Below, piece by piece: positions 8,154 to 16,035 of a DNA stretch of 27,662 bases. The notes under the pieces were generated by a model that had not been told where the DNA came from, did no database searches, and was given only the letters and a program-made list of their open reading frames with translations. The position numbers and the translations under genes were made by a program. This stretch comes from an uncultured Lachnospiraceae bacterium (lineage in GTDB: Bacteria; Bacillota_A; Clostridia; Lachnospirales; Lachnospiraceae), in the NCBI GenBank assembly GCA_902795835.1, contig CADBNA010000145.1, forward strand, positions 1-27,662. The letters are read 5' to 3'. Each line of letters opens with the position of its first letter. Position 1 is the stretch's first letter.

Positions 8154-9260
8154 TCAGTCCGAGAGGTCACTGTCCGGCGTAATGCAGACCTGCCATCCGT
8201 CGAAAGCTTCCTGTGTTTCCCGGAGAATCTCCTCCAGCAGTGTCTGGCGGTCAGCCGCATCAAAGCTGATTACGATATCATATTTCATCGTGCGGGTCTC
8301 CGCATCCAGATAAAAACCGTGCAGCTGCAGAATTTCAGGATGACCGGCAATGATCTCCCGGACCTTCTTTTCGGCTTCTGCAGCCTCTGTGTCTCCGATA
8401 TTGCGGGAATAGACCGAGATGCCCGTCATGACAATTCCTGTCTCTCTGAAAACCTTCTCCGCGATCTCTCTCTCCAGACCGTCCAGCCGCACGGCTGTCA
8501 TATCGGCAGGCACCTCGATGTGTACGGATCCGAGCAGACGTTCGGGGCCGTAGTTGTGAACCAGAAGGTCATAGGCACCCTGAACCTCCGGAAAAGAGAG
8601 GATTACTTCTCTGACGCGGGAAGCCACATCCCTGTCCACCCGCTCTCCGAGAATCTCGCTGATGGTATCCCGCAGCATCTCAAAACCGGATTTGATGATG
8701 ACAATGGAAATAACCGCTCCCAGCCATGCCTCCAGAGAGAACCCGGAAAGCAGATATATCACAGCGGCTGCCAGCGTAGACGCCGAAATGACGGAATCAA
8801 ACATCGCATCGCTGCCCGACGCGATCAGGGAATCGGAATTCACCTTCTGTCCCTGGCGTTTCACATATGTCCCCAGAAGAATTTTTACCACAACAGCGAC
8901 CGCAATAATAACCAGTGCAATTGCGGAATAGTCCGGCGTCTCCGGATGAATGATTTTTTTCACGGATTCCACCAGTGAAGTGATACCGGCATACAGGACA
9001 ATCACCGACACCACGGATGCGCTCAGGTATTCTACGCGGCCGTAGCCGAGAGGGTGCTCCCTGTCAGGCTTTTTCTCCGCCAGCCTGGCCCCGATAATGG
9101 TAATCAGAGAAGAAAGTGAATCGCTGAGGTTGTTCACGGCGTCAAGGACGACCGCCACCGAATGGGACAGCAGGCCTACAGCTGCCTTGAATGCAGCCAG
9201 CAATACATTTGTGATAATACCGATAATACTGGTTTTTACTATTATTTTACTTCTGCCCAT
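8154..9260 (-). CDS. Cation diffusion facilitator (CDF) metal exporter, possibly Mn(II)
   Basis: The product is 368 aa: about six transmembrane helices (to about residue 205), then a cytoplasmic metal-sensing domain that is longer than usual and seems to hold two ferredoxin-like units. The transport-site residues can be read: N43 and D47 (NNLSD) in helix 2, D151 and D155 (DAMFD) in helix 5. In E. coli FieF the equivalents are D45, D49, H153 and D157. Replacement of the helix-5 histidine by Asp and the first Asp by Asn resembles manganese-type CDFs such as MntE rather than zinc exporters; metal choice is inference. The ATG at 9260 has no strong Shine-Dalgarno, but an in-frame TAA six bases upstream rules out a longer start. 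It lies 86 bases after the OhrR-like gene on the same strand, so oxidant-responsive control is likely. Confidence 0.88.
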   Translation of the reverse strand: MGRSKIIVKTSIIGIITNVLLAAFKAAVGLLSHSVAVVLDAVNNLSDSLSSLITIIGARLAEKKPDREHPLGYGRVEYLSASVVSVIVLYAGITSLVESVKKIIHPETPDYSAIALVIIAVAVVVKILLGTYVKRQGQKVNSDSLIASGSDAMFDSVISASTLAAAVIYLLSGFSLEAWLGAVISIVIIKSGFEMLRDTISEILGERVDRDVASRVREVILSFPEVQGAYDLLVHNYGPERLLGSVHIEVPADMTAVRLDGLEREIAEKVFRETGIVMTGISVYSRNIGDTEAAEAEKKVREIIAGHPEILQLHGFYLDAETRTMKYDIVISFDAADRQTLLEEILRETQEAFDGWQVCITPDSDLSD

Positions 9261-9340
9261 CTTTTACGTACCATATTTCCCGATGTCTGAATCCTGCTGC
9301 TTCATGGTAAATGCTTCAGCATACTCTCTGCGTTTTCTGT

Positions 9341-9369
9341 GTTATGTCAGGAATCCTGCGTCATGTCAA
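9341..9369 (-). promoter_or_regulatory. Possible internal promoter before the CDF gene
   Basis: TTGACA (9364-9369, inside the end of the regulator gene) is followed after 17 bases by CATAAC (9341-9346). The -35 is perfect and the -10 matches at four of six bases. It could give the transporter some expression independent of the operator at 9820. Confidence 0.35.
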
Positions 9370-9796
9370 GAATTCTGTACAGAAGGGAATACAGGGAACC
9401 CGCTTCCTCCCCGGACAGTCTGACACAGCTGCCGACCTTCAGGGGTATGTCACGGACCTTTTCCTTCATCGCCGCCCCTTTTTCCGTCAGCCGGATAATG
9501 ACGCGGCGTTCGTCTTCGCGGCAGCGTTCCCTTGTCATATACCCTTCTTTCTCCATCTTCTTAAGCAGCGGCGTAAGTGTTCCGCTGTCCAGCCGCAGCT
9601 TTTCGCAGATTTCCCCCACTGTCACACCATCCTTTTCCCAGAGCACCATAAACACGATGTACTGGGTATACGTCAGGCCAAGTGGTCTCAGATACGGAGA
9701 GTAAAACCCGGTCACCTTCCTGGCGGCAGCATAGAGCGGAAAACATAGCTGATTGCTGAGTTTTAATGCTTCGTCTGAATTGTAATCCATGTTCAT
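9347..9796 (-). CDS. ohrR: OhrR-like MarR-family redox regulator
   Basis: The product is 149 aa, the usual MarR length. The N-terminal SNQLCFPLYAA places a cysteine at residue 18, matching the peroxide-sensing cysteine (C15) of Bacillus subtilis OhrR in NQLCFLLYA. The winged-helix segment LDSGTLTPLLKKMEKEGYMTRER and the wing EDERRVIIRLTEKG are near OhrR consensus. OhrR proteins repress until an organic hydroperoxide oxidises the cysteine. The ATG at 9796 follows GAAAGGG; a second Met two codons later is the alternative start. No ohr peroxidase gene is in the window; instead the gene heads a run of CDF exporter, PerM-family permease and flavoprotein. A 15-bp OhrR-type palindrome overlaps its promoter, so self-repression is likely. 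Confidence 0.85.
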   Translation of the reverse strand: MNMDYNSDEALKLSNQLCFPLYAAARKVTGFYSPYLRPLGLTYTQYIVFMVLWEKDGVTVGEICEKLRLDSGTLTPLLKKMEKEGYMTRERCREDERRVIIRLTEKGAAMKEKVRDIPLKVGSCVRLSGEEAGSLYSLLYRILDMTQDS

Positions 9797-9819
9797 CCAA
9801 ACCCTTTCATTTAATTTTA

Positions 9820-9834
9820 TGCAATAATATTGTA
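9820..9834 (-). promoter_or_regulatory. OhrR-type operator
   Basis: The minus strand reads TACAATATTATTGCA, an imperfect palindrome (TACAAT / ATTGCA, one mismatched pair). It closely resembles the known OhrR box TACAATTnAATTGTA and covers the -10 element, a position expected to block RNA polymerase. Confidence 0.65.
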
Positions 9835-9856
9835 GTGGTTTGCACAGAAATGTCAA
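9829..9856 (-). promoter_or_regulatory. Promoter of the ohrR-CDF-permease-flavoprotein operon
   Basis: TTGACA (9851-9856) and TACAAT (9829-9834) are separated by 16 bases on the minus strand, ending 33 bases before the regulator start. The -10 box forms half of the predicted operator. Confidence 0.8.
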
Positions 9857-9887
9857 GATTTTCATCTGAAACCCGCACTTATTCCGG

Positions 9888-9916
9888 TGGAACAGACAGC
9901 ATTTTCATGCTATACT
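9888..9916 (+). promoter_or_regulatory. Promoter for the sugar-isomerase-like gene
   Basis: An extended -10 (TGCTATACT; hexamer at 9911-9916) lies 17 bases after a weak -35, TGGAAC (9888-9893). The start codon is 39 bases further on. Confidence 0.5.
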
Positions 9917-9955
9917 CATCGGAAAGTCAACCTTGCAGAAAAGACAGGCAAAATT

Positions 9956-10729
9956 ATGAAACCAACCCTGTTTCTGTCCGAGCTTCTCTCTGACGAAGAC
10001 CTCCGCCGGGTCTGCCGGGAGACCGGCTGCGGACTGGAAATCATTCAGTTCGGCGTATCGGAAAATCTGGATCATTTCCCGGAAACCCTTCAAAAGGAAA
10101 AAGAACTGCTGCATCAGCTGGGAGATCCGCCGGCGGCACTGCACGGACCCTTCCTGGATCTCAATCCCATGTCCTATGACAGCCGCATCCGGCAGGTCGT
10201 GCTGGATCGCTTTGCGCAGGCTTATGAGGCCGCGGAGGAGCTGCATGCCCGCCGTATCGTCTTTCACAGCGGCATGGTGCCCACCGTTTATTTTCTGGAA
10301 GGCTGGGCAGAGCGTATGATCGACTTCTGGGAAGAGTTTCTGCCCGGACGGGAAAGCATCCCGGTCTGTATGGAGAACGTGCTGGACCGTGAATTCGAAC
10401 CATTCCGGCAAATCACAGATGCATTGTGCGGGCGCTATCCCTCCTTCGGCATCTGCCTCGACGCAGGCCATGCGCACTGTTATTCCCGCCACCCGGAGGA
10501 AGCCTGGGCAGAAGCCCTCAAGACCCGCATCCTTCATCTGCACCTTCACGACAATGACGGCAGCGCGGACCGGCATCTCGCCCTCGGAGAAGGCACGGTG
10601 CACTGGGAAGCGGTGATGCATACACTGCTGGATCAGGGCCATGATCTGACGGTCACGGCAGAATGCAGTACAGCCGAAGCGGCGCTGCGTTCGCTGCACG
10701 CTCTGGAACGGCTATTCATTAAAAAATGA
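9956..10729 (+). CDS. Sugar phosphate isomerase/epimerase-like TIM barrel protein
   Basis: The product is 257 aa, usual for the xylose-isomerase-like / AP-endonuclease-2 TIM barrel superfamily. Metal-ligand motifs are visible in order: LHGPFLDLNP near residue 62, a VFHSG segment near 104, a VCMENV segment near 140 (metal-binding Glu), CLDAGHAH near 167 (Asp and His), LHLHDNDG near 195, and AECST near 236 (final Glu). These match the divalent-metal site of the family, but the substrate cannot be predicted. The ATG at 9956 has only a weak ribosome site (ACAGG), so expression may be low. It is divergent from ohrR and followed after 73 bases by the HD-domain gene; a shared pathway is not evident. 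Confidence 0.8.
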   Translation: MKPTLFLSELLSDEDLRRVCRETGCGLEIIQFGVSENLDHFPETLQKEKELLHQLGDPPAALHGPFLDLNPMSYDSRIRQVVLDRFAQAYEAAEELHARRIVFHSGMVPTVYFLEGWAERMIDFWEEFLPGRESIPVCMENVLDREFEPFRQITDALCGRYPSFGICLDAGHAHCYSRHPEEAWAEALKTRILHLHLHDNDGSADRHLALGEGTVHWEAVMHTLLDQGHDLTVTAECSTAEAALRSLHALERLFIKK

Positions 10730-10802
10730 TCCGGGAACAGACGCCGGTCCAAAGATGCAAAATTCAATCTTTACAAGATCAGAGAAAAAGGAGGTTCCCC
10801 GC

Positions 10803-11381
10803 ATGCTTACACTCGACTGCTCCCGTGAACTGATCACGGAGCATATCCATGAAGAGCACCTGCTCACCCATTCCACCAATGTCATGGCCGCCATGGGCGC
10901 CATGGCCCGTCACTTCGGTGAAGATGAAGAACACTGGAAAGCCATCGGATTCCTGCACGATTACGACTATGAGGAGTTCCCGGATGAGCATCTGCAGCAC
11001 ACGGAGGAGCCGCTTCGCGCTGCCGGTGTCCCGGAAGCGGATATCCGGGCCATCCTGAGCCACGGATACGGCATCTGTACGGACGTCCGCCCGGAGACAA
11101 ACCTTGAAAAAAGCCTTTTTACCGTTGACGAGCTGACCGGCATCATTGAAGCCGCCGCCCGCATGCGGCCGAACGGCATCACGGACATGCCCGTAAAAAG
11201 TTTCATGAAGAAATTCAAGGATAAGCGGTTTGCCGCCAAATGCGATCGGAACCTCATTCTTCAGGGCTGTGATATGCTGGGCATGGAGGTCCGGGATGTG
11301 GCAGAGATCTGCATAGAAGGCATGAAGCCCTATGCGGCCGAAATCGGTCTTCTGGGAACGGGAACGGAATCGCAGGAATAA
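10803..11381 (+). CDS. HD-superfamily hydrolase (COG2316-like)
   Basis: The product is 192 aa. The HD metal site can be traced: H23 (THSTNV), H52-D53 (FLHDYDYEEFP), H87 (LSHGYG) and D109 (TVDELTG). Length and motif spacing fit the predicted HD hydrolases of COG2316. HD enzymes are metal-dependent phosphohydrolases acting on nucleotides or second messengers; no GGDEF, RelA or other partner is present to suggest the substrate. The ATG at 10803 follows AAGGAGGT with 7-8 bases of spacing, a much better start than the in-frame ATG at 10755. The gene lies 73 bases after the isomerase-like gene and may share its transcript. Confidence 0.8.
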   Translation: MLTLDCSRELITEHIHEEHLLTHSTNVMAAMGAMARHFGEDEEHWKAIGFLHDYDYEEFPDEHLQHTEEPLRAAGVPEADIRAILSHGYGICTDVRPETNLEKSLFTVDELTGIIEAAARMRPNGITDMPVKSFMKKFKDKRFAAKCDRNLILQGCDMLGMEVRDVAEICIEGMKPYAAEIGLLGTGTESQE

Positions 11382-11392
11382 CAGATTAAATC

Positions 11393-11422
11393 TTGCATGC
11401 CCCCTGCTCTTCATAGTAAAAT
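11393..11422 (+). promoter_or_regulatory. Promoter for the oxidoreductase-mobA-patatin operon
   Basis: TTGCAT (11393-11398) and TAAAAT (11417-11422) are 18 bases apart, in an A/T-rich stretch that contrasts with flanking coding DNA. The predicted start is about 60 bases before the first gene. Confidence 0.5.
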
Positions 11423-11461
11423 AAAAATATTAATGTGATGTATGACAGTTATGCAGTATTC

Positions 11462-11477
11462 ACAGGAATTTTCCTGT
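11462..11477. promoter_or_regulatory. Palindrome in the leader of the oxidoreductase operon
   Basis: ACAGGAA and TTCCTGT form a perfect 7-bp inverted repeat with a 2-base centre, only 14 bases before the start codon and just ahead of the GGGAGG ribosome site. It could bind a dimeric regulator; the loop is too short for a good RNA hairpin. Confidence 0.4.
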
Positions 11478-11491
11478 CCGGGAGGCAAAAA

Positions 11492-13330
11492 ATGAGCAAA
11501 TTGAAAGTTCTGCCAACCGCTAATGCGGACACGCGGCTGGCCGGTTACATGGAAAGATTCTCCAGAAGAATAGAAGCCACACCACCGGGTACCTGCCCGA
11601 TTGCAGTGCAGGTGTCGCTCCTGCAGACCGGCGGCCTGCAGACCTGCGGCAAGTGTGTGCCCTGCAGGGACGGCATCCCGCAGCTGGTCCGCCTGCTGGA
11701 GCAGGTACTGAACTGTACGGCTGATGAGAGCGTACTGACGCAGATCCGTTCTCTTGCGGAAATGATCCGCGACACGGCGGACTGTGCCATCGGCTATGAA
11801 GCGGCACAGGCTGTCCTGGATGGTCTGGACACTTTTGCGGGAGAATATGAAAGTCATATCCATGCGCACACCTGCCCTGCCGGTGAACAGCAGAACCTGC
11901 CCTGCGAGGCATTCTGTCCCGCCCATGTCAATATCCCTGCCTATATCGCGCTGACAGCGGAAGGCGACTATGCCGGCGCTATCAATATGATCCGCAGAGA
12001 CAATCCGTTCCCGACGGCCTGCGCGCTGATCTGCGAACATCCCTGCGAAGAACGGTGCCGCCGTACGCTGATTGACGCACCTGTCAATATCCGCGGCATC
12101 AAAAAATTTGCCGTCGACCAGCTGGCGGCAGACAAAGTGCCCACACCGCCGCGAAGTGTGGATACCGGCCGTAAGATTGCCGTCGTAGGCGGCGGCCCGA
12201 GCGGCCTGACCTGTGCCTATTTCCTGGCGCTTATGGGCCACAAAGTTGTTGTGTTTGAAGAAAAGAAGCAGCTCGGAGGCATGCTCCGCTACGGCATTCC
12301 GGCATACCGCTTCCCCAGGGAACGTCTGGACGAGGATATCCGGGCCATCCTGGGCGTAGGAAATATCGAGGTAAAGACAGAAACCTCCGTCGGCACGGAA
12401 GAGATGAAAAAACTTGCGGCTGAATATGATGCCGTATACGTTGCCATCGGTGCGCATACCGGCAAGTCTCTCCGCCTGGATCACGTGGATGCAGACGGCG
12501 TCAGCTCTGCCGTCGACCTGCTCCGCAGCATCGGCGACGGTGACTATCCGGATTTCACAGGCAAAAAGGTGGCTGTTGTGGGAGGCGGGAACGTCGCCAT
12601 GGACTGTGCCCGCACCTCTATGCGCGCGGGAGCTGAGGAGGTCACCATCGTATACCGCCGCCGTCAGGAAGACATGACCGCCCTGCCCAGTGAGGTAGAG
12701 AGCGCCATCGCAGAAGGCATCGAGATGATCACCCTGGAAGCGCCGGTCGGAATAGAGGTGGATGCATCCGGACACTGCGCCGCCCTCATTACCCAGCCGC
12801 AGATGATCGGCCCGGTCAAAGGCGGGCGCCCCGCACCCGTCAATGCCGACAAGCCGCAGAACCGGATCGAGGCAGATGTTATCCTCATTGCCGTAGGCCA
12901 GGATATTGTCAGCAAGCCATTTGAGGAATTCGGCATGCAGGCGGACCGCGGCTGTTTCAGGGCTGATGAATATCTGCACGCCGTCGGATACGAAAACATC
13001 TTTACAGGCGGCGACTGCCAGACAGGTCCGCTGACCGTCATCCGTGCCATCGGCGCCGGCAAAGTAGCTGCGCGCAATATCGATGAATATATGGGATACC
13101 ATCACAAGCTGGACTGCGGCGTGAAAGTGCCGCTTCCGGAAGCAAACGACCGGACCCCGAAAGGCCGGGTAACGATTACGGAGCGCCCCGCCCGCGTCCG
13201 CAAACACGATTTCCTGGGTGTGGAAAATGAAATGAGCCTGGAAGAGGCCCGGCAGGAATGCGGCCGCTGCCTGCGCTGTGACCACTATGGCTGCGGTGTT
13301 CTCGACGGCGGAAGGATTCAGTACGACTGA
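11492..13330 (+). CDS. Fe-S flavoprotein oxidoreductase: NuoF-type Fe-S module fused to GltD-like domains
   Basis: The product is 612 aa. Domain one (about 40-125) holds CGKCVPCR (C52, C55, C58) with C98, the 4Fe-4S site found at the end of NuoF/HydB-type subunits. Domain two (about 130-195) has the GltD / dihydropyrimidine-dehydrogenase Fe-S pattern (C138, C142, C177, C181, C185, C189). Two Rossmann folds follow, VVGGGPSG (231-238, FAD) and VVGGGNVAMD (362-371, NAD(P)H), then a C-terminal cysteine patch, CGRCLRC. Such proteins move electrons between NAD(P)H and ferredoxin or an attached dehydrogenase. GGGAGG precedes the ATG at 11492. MobA begins 3 bases after its stop, suggesting service of a molybdenum or tungsten enzyme such as formate dehydrogenase, but none is in the window. 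It is too divergent in layout to be ordinary glutamate synthase small subunit. Confidence 0.85.
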   Translation: MSKLKVLPTANADTRLAGYMERFSRRIEATPPGTCPIAVQVSLLQTGGLQTCGKCVPCRDGIPQLVRLLEQVLNCTADESVLTQIRSLAEMIRDTADCAIGYEAAQAVLDGLDTFAGEYESHIHAHTCPAGEQQNLPCEAFCPAHVNIPAYIALTAEGDYAGAINMIRRDNPFPTACALICEHPCEERCRRTLIDAPVNIRGIKKFAVDQLAADKVPTPPRSVDTGRKIAVVGGGPSGLTCAYFLALMGHKVVVFEEKKQLGGMLRYGIPAYRFPRERLDEDIRAILGVGNIEVKTETSVGTEEMKKLAAEYDAVYVAIGAHTGKSLRLDHVDADGVSSAVDLLRSIGDGDYPDFTGKKVAVVGGGNVAMDCARTSMRAGAEEVTIVYRRRQEDMTALPSEVESAIAEGIEMITLEAPVGIEVDASGHCAALITQPQMIGPVKGGRPAPVNADKPQNRIEADVILIAVGQDIVSKPFEEFGMQADRGCFRADEYLHAVGYENIFTGGDCQTGPLTVIRAIGAGKVAARNIDEYMGYHHKLDCGVKVPLPEANDRTPKGRVTITERPARVRKHDFLGVENEMSLEEARQECGRCLRCDHYGCGVLDGGRIQYD

Positions 13331-13333
13331 ACC

Positions 13334-13996
13334 ATGACCGCAGATGCCCTGATCCTGGCCGGAGGAAAGAGTTCCCGCATGGGCGGCAGGCATAAAGGAA
13401 ATCTTCTCTGCCATGGAACAAGTCTTACAGAGCGCATAGCCCGTGAACTTGGAAAAACTGCAGAAAATGTTTATATTTCTTACGGTCAGACTCTGCACCG
13501 GGATACCTCTTATGGCATCCCGGTGCAGGACATTTATCCCGGATGCGGGCCGATGAGCGGCCTGCACGCAGGCCTGCAGGCCAGCAGCGCCGATTTTGTG
13601 CTCACTGCGCCCTGCGACATGCCCCTGCTGACAGCAGGATTTTACGATTATCTGCTGCAGTTCTTTTCAGACCCGCAGACGGAAGCGGTTGTCCCCTGCA
13701 GGGAGGGGCGCCCGGAGCCTCTCGCAGCGATCTACCGTCCCTCCTGCAGCCGCATCTTTGAGCGCCAGCTCAGGGCCGGACAGTATCGTATCCGCCAAGC
13801 TTTCGATCAGATGCACGTCATTTTTCCGGATATATCAGAAGATGCCAGTCTATCCGGAATGCTAATCAATATCAATACGCCTGAGGACTATGAACTTTTT
13901 ATAAGCGCAAATTCCCTTCCCGTACCTTCTTCTTGCAAATCCGGCGGTCAGGGAGTATGCTGTCAGAAGCAGCCGGGATTAAACATGGTTAATTGA
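13334..13996 (+). CDS. mobA: Molybdenum cofactor guanylyltransferase
   Basis: The product is 220 aa. MobA joins GMP from GTP to molybdopterin, making the bis-MGD cofactor of DMSO-reductase-family enzymes such as formate dehydrogenase. The N-terminal LILAGGKSSRMGGRHKG is the nucleotide-binding signature LAGGxSxRMGxxK with one extra residue before the lysine. APCDMPLL carries the metal-binding aspartate, and NINTPEDYE near the end is the usual family finish. The last ~28 residues, after the NTPEDYE motif, are unlike the core and may be an unstructured tail. The ATG lies 3 bases after the preceding stop with no strong ribosome site, so translation is probably coupled to the oxidoreductase. No other cofactor genes are nearby. 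Confidence 0.85.
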   Translation: MTADALILAGGKSSRMGGRHKGNLLCHGTSLTERIARELGKTAENVYISYGQTLHRDTSYGIPVQDIYPGCGPMSGLHAGLQASSADFVLTAPCDMPLLTAGFYDYLLQFFSDPQTEAVVPCREGRPEPLAAIYRPSCSRIFERQLRAGQYRIRQAFDQMHVIFPDISEDASLSGMLININTPEDYELFISANSLPVPSSCKSGGQGVCCQKQPGLNMVN

Positions 13997-14018
13997 TGCG
14001 CATGACGGAGGCAGGAAA

Positions 14019-14888
14019 TTGATCGGAATAGTTGATGTGGGAGGCGGTACCAGGGGTATTTTCGGCGCAGGCGTATTTGACCGCTGTCTGGAGCTGGGTA
14101 TCCGGTTTGATTTTGTGGCGGGCGTATCCGCCGGCAGCGCAAACGGCGCCTCTTACCTGGCCGGTCAAAAAGGGCGGAACTATGTATACTACAACGAGTA
14201 CGCCTTCCGGAAGGAATATATGAGTCTGCAGAATTTTATCCGGACAGGCTCATACATCAACCTTGACTATATTTACAGCACACTGAGCAATTCCGGAGGC
14301 GAATATCCTCTGGATTACAGAGCCATGATGGCCAATCCTGCCGATCTGGAGATTGTGACCACAGATGCCATGACCGGCAGGCCGGTCTATCTGCACAAAA
14401 AGGACATCCGGGAAAATGACTACTGTTATATGAAAGCCTCCTGCTGCGTGCCGGGCATCAACCGTCCGTACCGGATGCCTGCCCCTCCGCATCACGAAAG
14501 CGCCCCCTCCGGATGGATGCTGTGCTATGACGGAGGAATCTCGGATCCCATTCCCTTCCGCCGCGTCCTCCAGGCAGGCTGCGACAGGGTCGTTGTCATT
14601 CTGACCCGCCCCAAAACCGACTTCCGGGACGGCGCTTCCGATCACAGACTCGCGCGGCTGATCCGCCGCAGGTATCCGAAGGCTGCGGAAGCCTGGGAGC
14701 GCCGCAGCGCCGTGTACAACAACAGTCTCCGGGAACTGCTGGCACTCGAAAAAAAGGGGACAGCGCTTATCATCTCACCGGATACCATAGGTGATCTGAA
14801 AACACTGTCCCAGGATCATTCACAGCTGGACCAGCTGTACCGGAAAGGATACACAGGCGCAGAGGTTATTTCAGATTTTCTTTCGTGA
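14019..14888 (+). CDS. Patatin-like phospholipase
   Basis: The product is 289 aa. The three patatin signatures are present: the oxyanion-hole motif GGGTRG (residues 8-13), the nucleophile elbow GVSAGS (Ser about 38), and the catalytic aspartate motif DGGISDP (about 170). These make a Ser-Asp dyad lipid acyl hydrolase of the RssA/YjjU group. The start is TTG at 14019: ACGGAGG sits 7 bases upstream and the conserved N-terminus follows directly, while the nearby ATG codons at 13996 and 14002 are out of frame. It follows mobA after 22 bases and is probably co-transcribed, though no functional link is obvious. Its last 23 bases overlap the convergent lipoprotein gene. Confidence 0.88.
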   Translation: MIGIVDVGGGTRGIFGAGVFDRCLELGIRFDFVAGVSAGSANGASYLAGQKGRNYVYYNEYAFRKEYMSLQNFIRTGSYINLDYIYSTLSNSGGEYPLDYRAMMANPADLEIVTTDAMTGRPVYLHKKDIRENDYCYMKASCCVPGINRPYRMPAPPHHESAPSGWMLCYDGGISDPIPFRRVLQAGCDRVVVILTRPKTDFRDGASDHRLARLIRRRYPKAAEAWERRSAVYNNSLRELLALEKKGTALIISPDTIGDLKTLSQDHSQLDQLYRKGYTGAEVISDFLS

Positions 14889-15999
14889 AAGGCCTGCAGG
14901 GAATGCGGACGGAATAGAGGTCATCGGAGAGCTCGTAGTCTGTCCCCTCTGTATAGCTGCCGTTCAGGACTTTGTTCAGGGCCATGCAGATGACGGCTTT
15001 TCCCATGGCATCCGCATCCTGCAGTACCGTCCCGTCCATCTGGCCGGTCCGGATATACTGTTTTCCGATCCTTGTTGCATCCACGCCGAAAACTGCAACA
15101 TGCCCGCGGCTCTCTCCTTTATCCGGCAGGTTAAAGCCTGCCTGCGCAAGCGCTTTTATGACACCGATGGCCATTGCGTCATTGTTGCAGAAAACCGCTT
15201 CTATTTCACTGGCATCCCTGTTGATCAGAAGGACCGACATCATATATTCGGCCTTTATTTCATCCCAGTCGGCAACCTGTGTCTCCGCAAGGGCATCCAT
15301 ATCATACTTCAGCTCCATGAGTGTGCGGATACAGTTTTCCGTCCGGATGATGGCTTCCGGGTTGTTGTTTTCCCCTTCAAACATAAGATAGGCGATTCGT
15401 CCGTCCCGGTTTCTGTCTATTGCATACGGGTTTTTCTGATAGATGCTGTCAAAGATTTCAGCCTGCTGCGCGCCTGCCATTTCCGCATCCGAGCCGATAA
15501 AAACCGATCCAAGATCCCGGATCATTTCCGTATCATGCGGTTCCCGGTTGTAAAACAGCACCGGTATCTGCGATGTTTTTGCCAGTTCTTCTAAATACTC
15601 CGTTTCCATGGTGTCGGCCGGATTGATAATAATCAGATCTTTGCCGGCAGCAAACATGAGATCGGCCTGCCGTTCCTGAAGTGTCATGTCCCCGCGGGCA
15701 TCCATCATCTCCAGATCGACCGTGACGCCATATTCTTCTCCCAGAGTCCCCGCATACTGCTTCATGGCTTCACGTACAGACCTGCCATACGGGTCCGAGT
15801 ATTTCCAGACCAGAACTCCCAGGTGAACAACCCTTCCCTGATCAGGAACTGCCGCTTCTGAACCGGAAGCGGACACACTGCCTGCGGCGGCAGTCCCCGA
15901 TCCTGTGCTGTTTTTCCCTCTGGCCTGTGTCCCGCAGGATACCAGGCCCAGCAGCAGAATGAATGCCAGAGCGGCAGTTATGATTCTTCTATTCAGCAC
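14866..15999 (-). CDS. MglB-like sugar-binding lipoprotein (orphan substrate-binding protein)
   Basis: The product is 377 aa. The N-terminus has a lipoprotein signal with lipobox LVSC (Cys near residue 22), followed by a Ser/Gly/Ala linker and a periplasmic-binding-protein type I fold (about 55-370). Motifs such as VLFYNREP, CNNDAMAIGVIKAL and VFGVDAT match galactose/glucose-binding proteins (MglB, RbsB family). I chose a GTG start at 15999 because AGGAG lies 8 bases upstream; an in-frame ATG at 16017 has no ribosome site. No ABC ATPase or permease gene adjoins it. It is the third gene of an operon with a hybrid histidine kinase and an AsnB homologue, so it may be a sensory lipoprotein or serve a transporter encoded elsewhere. 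Confidence 0.85.
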   Translation of the reverse strand: MLNRRIITAALAFILLLGLVSCGTQARGKNSTGSGTAAAGSVSASGSEAAVPDQGRVVHLGVLVWKYSDPYGRSVREAMKQYAGTLGEEYGVTVDLEMMDARGDMTLQERQADLMFAAGKDLIIINPADTMETEYLEELAKTSQIPVLFYNREPHDTEMIRDLGSVFIGSDAEMAGAQQAEIFDSIYQKNPYAIDRNRDGRIAYLMFEGENNNPEAIIRTENCIRTLMELKYDMDALAETQVADWDEIKAEYMMSVLLINRDASEIEAVFCNNDAMAIGVIKALAQAGFNLPDKGESRGHVAVFGVDATRIGKQYIRTGQMDGTVLQDADAMGKAVICMALNKVLNGSYTEGTDYELSDDLYSVRIPCRPFTKENLK

Positions 16000-16035
16000 T
16001 TGTCTGTCTCCTGTCATAGCGTTTTCTGTACAAAA

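Noticed and set aside
11411..13567. A 718-codon open frame on the minus strand
   Set aside because: It is opposite the oxidoreductase gene, has no ribosome site or recognisable motif, and arises from codon bias.
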